From contig NZ_SJKA01000001.1 in NCBI RefSeq assembly GCF_004331435.1, forward strand, positions 186,001 to 250,000: 64,000 nt of DNA. The letters are read 5' to 3'. Position 1 is the stretch's first letter, and the number at the start of each line of letters is the position of its first letter. The notes beneath the pieces were generated by a model that made no database searches, had not been told where the DNA came from, and saw only the letters and a list, made by a program, of their open reading frames with translations. Made by a program: the position numbers and the translations under genes. This stretch comes from Kribbella sindirgiensis (GTDB lineage Bacteria > Actinomycetota > Actinomycetes > Propionibacteriales > Kribbellaceae). Shown piece by piece: positions 58,456-64,000 of this stretch.

Positions 58456-58992
58456 TCAGGCGGTGAACTCCGAGGCGCGGATCCGGTACACCTGCAGGTT
58501 CAGGTCGTAGTACTTGTCGGTCTCGCCGACCCATTCCATCCCGATCCGGCGCGCGGTGGCGATCGCGCGTTTGTTGGCCGGCCGGGCGACGGCGAACAGT
58601 TCGTCGACCTCGCCGTCGCTGAACGCCCAGGCCATCAACGCCCGGCTGGCCTCGGTCGCGTACCCGAAACCCCACGCGCTCGGCCGCAACTGCCAGCCGA
58701 TCTCGAGATCCTCCTCGTACGGCGGGAGCAGGCGGATCAGCAGCGCGCCGACGACCTCGCCGTCGTCGCGACGGGTGATCGCCCAGCGGCCCGCGGGGAC
58801 CACGAAGTTCGGCTGAGCCTCGATCCAGGACTGCAGGATCAACCGCATGGTCGCGGCGTCCGGCACCTTGTCGATGGCCGGTGACAGCCAGGGCGCCACG
58901 TCGGCGGAGCCAAAGATCTCCAGCGCGGCGTCGGCGTCATCTTCCTCCCAGTCCCGGATCAGCAGCCGGTCGGTCTCCAGCTTCAGCGTCAC
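58456..58992 (-). CDS. GNAT-family N-acetyltransferase (RimJ/RimL type)
   Basis: This 178-residue protein has TLKLETDRLLIRDWEEDDAD near 2-21 and a LRPSAWGFGYATEASRALMA segment near 108-127 as the acetyl-CoA-binding loop. This is the RimJ/RimL branch that acetylates N-termini or small amines. The start GTG 58992 has no ribosome site but has TACCCT exactly 6 nt upstream and TTGCCT 16 bp before that, indicating a leaderless mRNA. It lies between clpB and hspR but seems independent of the heat-shock operators. Confidence 0.87.
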   Translation of the reverse strand: MTLKLETDRLLIRDWEEDDADAALEIFGSADVAPWLSPAIDKVPDAATMRLILQSWIEAQPNFVVPAGRWAITRRDDGEVVGALLIRLLPPYEEDLEIGWQLRPSAWGFGYATEASRALMAWAFSDGEVDELFAVARPANKRAIATARRIGMEWVGETDKYYDLNLQVYRIRASEFTA

Positions 58993-58998
58993 CTCGCC

Positions 58999-59004
58999 AG
59001 GGTA
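58999..59004 (-). promoter_or_regulatory. -10 element for a leaderless start (RimJ-like gene)
   Basis: On the minus strand TACCCT ends 6 nt before GTG 58992, and TTGCCT lies 16 bp upstream as a -35. Confidence 0.55.
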
Positions 59005-59076
59005 TGCGGTGCCCGCCGGAAGGCAACAGGACAACGAGAACCGCAGGGCGGTCCTGTGACGGACCACCCTGCGGGG

Positions 59077-59200
59077 GCCGAAGGCGGCTGGGGGGTTAGC
59101 ACGCCTTCGGCTGTGGAGGCGTCGGGGGGAACGACGACCTCCACCGGACCGGAGGCTCCGAGGGGGTCAGAGCACTCCGGTGGCCGATGAGGTGTAGGGC
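59077..59200 (-). terminator. Nested hairpins downstream of hspR
   Basis: GCCGAAGGCG (59077-59086) and CGCCTTCGGC (59102-59111) form a perfect 10-bp stem. Closer to hspR, GTGGAGG/CCTCCAC and CCACCGGA/TCCGGTGG add further stems (about 59113-59183). They should end the dnaK-grpE-dnaJ-hspR transcript. Confidence 0.6.
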
Positions 59201-59206
59201 GGGGGA

Positions 59207-59661
59207 TCAGCGGGAGCCGAGTTCCAGGGGCTGGGTGCGGATCCATCGCGTCGTCGTCTGCTGCCGGCCCATAGCGATCACATCGCCGGCGGGACCGGCC
59301 GAGAAGACGCGGCTGGCGGCGGGACGCCGGGAGGCACCGACACCGCGCTGGACTTCGGCCAGGAGCTGGTTGACCCGCTTCCGCAGGTCCTCCACCTCCG
59401 ACTGTAGCGCGAGAATGTGCCGAATCCCCGAGAGGTTGACGCCCTCTTCCTGGGACAGGTGCTGCACATAACGCAGCCTCGCCACGTCGTACGCCGAGTA
59501 CCGCCGGCCGCGGCCGGACGCCCGGCTCGGCACCACCAGGCCGAGCCGGTCGTACTGGCGCAACGTCTGCGGATGCATACCGGCCAGCTGGGCCGCCACC
59601 GAGATCACGTAGATCGGGGTGCGGTCGTCCCAGGTCGGCACCTGGCTGAACGGGATGCCCA

Positions 59662-59662
<1 letters not shown>
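59207..59662 (-). CDS. hspR: HspR heat-shock repressor (MerR family)
   Basis: This 151-residue autoregulatory repressor binds HAIR sites and uses DnaK as co-repressor. The MerR helix-turn-helix is IYVISVAAQLAGMHPQTLRQ near 17-36, then YDRLGLVVPSRASGRGRRYS, and a coiled coil follows (LQSEVEDLRKRVNQLLAEVQ near 86-105). The C-terminal 45-residue tail is longer than in many HspRs. Its ATG overlaps the dnaJ stop as TGATG, and GGGAG lies inside the dnaJ end, so it is coupled to the dnaK operon it represses. Confidence 0.95.
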
Positions 59663-60825
<1,163 letters not shown>

Positions 60826-60855
60826 CTGGCGCCTCCCCTCCCGTCTAGACCTGTC

Positions 60856-61545
60856 TTACTCCGCGGACCCGTCCGCGTCTTCATCTGTGTTCTCCACCGG
60901 TACGTCGGCCTTGGCGGCGTCGGCCGGCAATTGTTCGGTCGGCTCCGACACAGCCACCCGGGCCGCCCGCAGGATCCGCTCGCCGTGCCGGTAGCCCGGC
61001 TGCATGATCATCGTCGCGGTCGGACCGTCGACCTCGTCGGAGTAGTTGTGCAGCAGGGCCTCGTGGATCCGCGGGTCGAAGGTGTCGCCCTGCTCGCCGA
61101 ACTTCACCAGCCCGAGCTTCTCGGTGACCCGCTCCAGCGACTCGGCGACGGCCTTGAAGGCGCCCTCGAGCTCACCGGCTTCGCGGGCCCGGCCGACGTC
61201 GTCCAGGATCCCGAGCAGCTCGGCGAGCACCGTGCCGATCACGAGCTCGCGCGAGGCTTCCCGCTCACGATCCACGCGGCGCTTGTAGTTCACGTACTCC
61301 GCCTGCAGTCGCTGCAGGTCCGCCGTACGCTCCGCGAGCGCCTCGGTGAGCAGGGCCTCCTGGGCGGACGGACCGATCAGGTCGGACGGGTCGCGCGGCG
61401 GCTGTCCGGCCGGGCCGGCGGCCGCGGGAGGCGCGGACTGCTCCGCAGGCTCCCGCAGCTTGCCGGTTTCCGGGTCGATCCGGCGCTTGTCCCGGACGAC
61501 GGGCTCGCCGTCACCGAACTCGCTGCCAGTCGGTCGATCCGTCAC
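60856..61545 (-). CDS. grpE: GrpE nucleotide exchange factor
   Basis: This 229-residue exchange factor releases ADP from DnaK. The N-terminus is acidic and disordered (about 1-70), followed by a long coiled helix ([20 protein letters not shown] near 71-90) and the C-terminal beta domain with [20 protein letters not shown] near 157-176. The ATG overlaps the dnaK stop as ATGA, so it is coupled. The extended C-terminal tail is typical of actinobacteria. Confidence 0.95.
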   Translation of the reverse strand: MTDRPTGSEFGDGEPVVRDKRRIDPETGKLREPAEQSAPPAAAGPAGQPPRDPSDLIGPSAQEALLTEALAERTADLQRLQAEYVNYKRRVDREREASRELVIGTVLAELLGILDDVGRAREAGELEGAFKAVAESLERVTEKLGLVKFGEQGDTFDPRIHEALLHNYSDEVDGPTATMIMQPGYRHGERILRAARVAVSEPTEQLPADAAKADVPVENTDEDADGSAE

Positions 61546-63413
61546 TTGTCCTCCGTCTTGTCCTGCGGCCGGTCCTCGTCCACGATCTCGGCGTCGACGA
61601 CGTCGTCGTCGTTGGTGGTGCTGCTGCCGGCCGTGTCCTCGGAGGTGGCGCCGTCGTCGGTCGAACCGCCGGCGGCCTGGGCGTTCGCGTACATCGCGGC
61701 GCCCATCTTCTGGCTGGACTGGGCGAGCTTCTCCGAGGCGGCCTTGACCGCGTCGGCGTCGTCACCCTCGAGGGCCTTCTTCAGCTCGGCCACGCCGTCC
61801 TTGACCTCGGTCTTGACGTCGTCCGGAACCTTGTCCTCGTTCTCCTGCAGGAACTTCTCGGTCTGGTAGACCAGCGACTCCGCCTGGTTGCGGTTCTCCA
61901 CGGCCTCGCGGCGCCGGCGGTCCTCCTCGGCGTACTGCTCGGCGTCGCGGACCATCTGGTCGATGTCGGTCTTCGGCAGCGCGGAGCCACCCGTGACCGT
62001 CATCCGCTGCTCCTTGCCGGTGGCCAGGTCCTTGGCGTTCACGTGCACGATGCCGTTCGCGTCGATGTCGAAGGTGACCTCGATCTGCGGCACGTTCCGC
62101 GGCGCCGGCGGCAGGCCGGTCAGCTCGAAGTTGCCGAGCGACTTGTTGTCGCGGGCCATCTCGCGCTCGCCCTGGTAGACCTGGATCATCACCGACGGCT
62201 GGTTGTCCTCGGCCGTGGTGAAGATCTCCGAGCCCTTGGTCGGGATCGTGGTGTTGCGCTCGATGATCTTGGTGAACACGCCGCCCTTGGTCTCGATGCC
62301 GAGGCTCAGCGGGGTCACGTCGAGCAGCAGGACGTCCTTGACCTCGCCCTTCAGCACACCGGCCTGCAGGGAGGCGCCGACCGCGACGACCTCGTCCGGG
62401 TTCACACCCTTGTTCGGGTCCTTGCCGCCGGTCAGCTCCTTGACCAGCTCGGCGACCGCGGGCATCCGGGTCGAACCGCCGACCAGGATCACGTGGTCGA
62501 TCTTGGCCACGTCGATCCCGGCGTCCTTGATGACGGCCTTGAACGGGGCGCGGGCGCGCTCCAGCAGGTCGTTGCTCATCTTCTGGAACTCGGCCCGGGA
62601 GAGCTTCTCCTCCAGGTGCAGCGGGCCCGCGTCAGTGAGGCTCAGGTACGGCAGGTGGATGGTGGTCTCGGCGGCGCTGGACAGCTCGATCTTCGCCTTC
62701 TCGGCGGCCTCGTTGAGGCGCTGCATCGCCATCTTGTCGCCGGACAGGTCGGTGCCGTTCTTGTTCTTGAACTGCGTCACCAGCCACTGCACGATCCGCG
62801 CGTCCCAGTCGTCACCACCGAGGTGGTTGTCACCGCTGGTCGCCTTCACCTCGAAGACGCCGTCGCCGATCTCCAGCAGCGAGACGTCGAACGTGCCGCC
62901 GCCGAGGTCGAAGACCAGGATGGTCTGCTCGGTGCCCTTGTCCAGGCCGTAGGCGAGCGCGGCCGCGGTCGGCTCGTTGACGATCCGGTGCACCTTCAGG
63001 CCCGCGATCTCGCCGGCCTCCTTGGTCGCCTGGCGCTGCGCGTCGGAGAAGTACGCCGGCACGGTGATGACCGCGTCGGTGACCTGCTCCCCGAGGTACG
63101 CCTCGGCGTCCCGCTTCAGCTTCTGCAGCACGAACGCGCTGATCTGCTGCGGCGTGAACTTCTTGCCGTCGATGTCGACGCTCCAGGCCTCGCCCATGTG
63201 GCGCTTGACCGAGCGGATGGTGCGGTCGACGTTCGTGGTGGCCTGGCGCTTCGCCACCTCGCCGACGAGGACCTCGCCGTTCTTGGCGAAAGCCACCACC
63301 GAGGGCGTCGTGCGTGCTCCCTCGGCGTTGGGGATGACGGTGGGCTCGCCACCTTCCAGTACGGCGATGACGGAGTTCGTCGTACCGAGATCGATTCCGA
63401 CCGCGCGGGCCAT
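61542..63413 (-). CDS. dnaK: DnaK (Hsp70) chaperone
   Basis: This 623-residue Hsp70 has its ATPase signature [17 protein letters not shown] at 6-22, the second signature [15 protein letters not shown] near 165-179, and the third [13 protein letters not shown] near 309-321. The substrate-binding domain starts at about 360 ([11 protein letters not shown]). The C-terminal lid is followed by an acidic Asp/Glu-rich tail. GGAGG lies 6 nt before the ATG. Two HAIR operators upstream (63431-63515) place the operon under HspR. It is first of dnaK-grpE-dnaJ-hspR. Confidence 0.98.
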   Translation of the reverse strand: MARAVGIDLGTTNSVIAVLEGGEPTVIPNAEGARTTPSVVAFAKNGEVLVGEVAKRQATTNVDRTIRSVKRHMGEAWSVDIDGKKFTPQQISAFVLQKLKRDAEAYLGEQVTDAVITVPAYFSDAQRQATKEAGEIAGLKVHRIVNEPTAAALAYGLDKGTEQTILVFDLGGGTFDVSLLEIGDGVFEVKATSGDNHLGGDDWDARIVQWLVTQFKNKNGTDLSGDKMAMQRLNEAAEKAKIELSSAAETTIHLPYLSLTDAGPLHLEEKLSRAEFQKMSNDLLERARAPFKAVIKDAGIDVAKIDHVILVGGSTRMPAVAELVKELTGGKDPNKGVNPDEVVAVGASLQAGVLKGEVKDVLLLDVTPLSLGIETKGGVFTKIIERNTTIPTKGSEIFTTAEDNQPSVMIQVYQGEREMARDNKSLGNFELTGLPPAPRNVPQIEVTFDIDANGIVHVNAKDLATGKEQRMTVTGGSALPKTDIDQMVRDAEQYAEEDRRRREAVENRNQAESLVYQTEKFLQENEDKVPDDVKTEVKDGVAELKKALEGDDADAVKAASEKLAQSSQKMGAAMYANAQAAGGSTDDGATSEDTAGSSTTNDDDVVDAEIVDEDRPQDKTEDK

Positions 63414-63430
63414 TCTTTACCTCCACGAAG

Positions 63431-63449
63431 TTGAGTGATGCAGACTCAA
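63431..63449. promoter_or_regulatory. HAIR operator 1 upstream of dnaK
   Basis: TTGAGT-N7-ACTCAA lies in the 5' leader of the dnaK operon, 18 bp from the start codon. Both half-sites match the HspR core. Confidence 0.9.
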
Positions 63450-63494
63450 TGTTGCCGTTCGTCCGCCTCGGTTTCAAATCCGTGACTGAACAAA

Positions 63495-63515
63495 CTTGAG
63501 TTCACTAGGCTCAAC
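63495..63515. promoter_or_regulatory. HAIR operator 2 upstream of dnaK
   Basis: CTTGAGT-N7-GCTCAAC is a second copy with one changed base in the right half-site, about 64 bp upstream of the first. Two sites at dnaK and one at clpB match the known layout of HspR regulons in actinobacteria. Confidence 0.88.
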
Positions 63516-63630
63516 ATTGCACGACGCCCAGGTCATTCCCAAGGGCGCCCCCCGATTTCGGGGTCCGAGCCAGGGTGCGGCCAGGGACACCCCTCCCGAA
63601 GCAAACGTTTACCGTGTGATCCTGACTGGT

Positions 63631-64000
63631 GTGAAACTCCGCCCGATGACCGCAGCCGACCTCGGCGCGGTTCTCGCGCTGAACGGCACCGCGGAAGGTC
63701 TCGTCGAACCCCTGAGCGCCGACCGGCTCGACTGGCTCCGGCTGATCGCCGCACACGCCGTCGTCGTCGACCTGGACGACGTACCCGTCGGCTTCGTCCT
63801 CACCTTCACCCCCGGCTCGGCCTACGACGGCCTCGCGTTCGAGGCCTTCACCCAGACCTACGCCGACCGCTTCCTGCTGATCGAGCGCATCGTGGTCGCG
63901 CCCGACCACCGGCGTACCGGCATCGCGACCCAGGTCTACCGCGCCATCGAACGCGCCGCCAAACCCTTCGACCGCGCAGTCGCCGCCGTCCCCACCAACA
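63631..64000 (+). CDS. GNAT-family N-acetyltransferase (3' end outside window)
   Basis: The visible 123 residues start KLRPMTAADLGAVLALNGTA and contain the acetyl-CoA loop IERIVVAPDHRRTGIATQVY near 87-106, typical of GNATs. The gene runs off the right edge. The start is uncertain between GTG 63616, GTG 63631 and ATG 63646. It is divergent from dnaK. The substrate is unknown. Confidence 0.85.
   Translation, partial: MKLRPMTAADLGAVLALNGTAEGLVEPLSADRLDWLRLIAAHAVVVDLDDVPVGFVLTFTPGSAYDGLAFEAFTQTYADRFLLIERIVVAPDHRRTGIATQVYRAIERAAKPFDRAVAAVPTN

Noticed and set aside
63610..63616. TACCGT upstream of the right-edge GNAT as another leaderless -10
   Set aside because: It abuts GTG 63616 or lies 15 nt from GTG 63631, so neither start fits the 6-7 nt rule.

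Overview
The window is 64 kb of GC-rich actinobacterial chromosome (Actinomycetota). The signs are GTG and TTG starts, DtxR/IdeR-type and HspR-type operators, an AfsR-like regulator, a DUF3151 gene and many one-component regulators beside the genes they probably control. The mix of secreted carbohydrate-active enzymes, sugar-amine metabolism and general style suggests Propionibacteriales, perhaps a Kribbella-like soil organism; the genus is my inference. I see no rRNA, tRNA, CRISPR array, prophage or integrative element. The mobile DNA consists of one short MITE-like element and decayed genes. Coding is nearly continuous, and no gap between genes exceeds about 300 bases.

Layout. 0-3.7 kb: iron-siderophore uptake, with an ABC ATPase cut by the window edge and two FecCD-type permeases. 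These are divergent from a siderophore-interacting reductase across an iron box, and a 163-bp palindromic element separates ATPase from permease. 3.8-9.7 kb: secreted alginate-lyase-family enzyme, flavin/F420-type oxidoreductase, TetR/SDR pair with a double operator, DJ-1/PfpI protein, secreted SGNH-type esterase. 9.7-13.7 kb: Ser/Thr kinase with membrane segments, VapBC-type toxin-antitoxin pair, purA. 13.9-25.7 kb: VOC proteins, AraC regulator, MFS exporter, ComB-like phosphatase, DUF3151, HNH protein, GNATs, AbiEi-like protein, fbaA, a HutC/UTRA-type GntR regulator divergent from a SIS-domain sugar isomerase/deaminase, and IclR. 25.7-28.5 kb: lower hydroxyquinol pathway (maleylacetate reductase, intradiol dioxygenase) whose monooxygenase gene is broken by two internal deletions.

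28.7-37.8 kb: GH13 enzyme overlapping a SpoU-type methyltransferase, DedA protein, AfsR-like regulator of 993 residues, LemA and a companion membrane protein with pyrE, and a class E-type sortase. 37.9-40.1 kb: threonine catabolism (tdh-kbl). 40.2-43.2 kb: lipoprotein, a decayed toxin-antitoxin pair, an HTH_42 (AlkZ/YcaQ-like) protein, aldo/keto reductase. 43.3-46.5 kb: a highly palindromic intergenic region and two LysR regulators flanking two tandem related small ORFs. 46.5-55.5 kb: HAD phosphatase, FadR-type regulator with GNAT, secreted beta-helix glycanase, aminotransferase, and a large LxxG-repeat surface protein. 55.7-63.4 kb: the HspR heat-shock regulon (clpB; dnaK-grpE-dnaJ-hspR) with HAIR operators at both promoters. 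A further GNAT runs off the right edge.

Most notable are a recurring leaderless start architecture (a TANNNT -10 hexamer 6-7 nt before ATG/GTG, seen at eight genes), the MITE-like insertion that splits a translationally coupled pair, the tandem small-protein genes, and two gene systems caught in decay.
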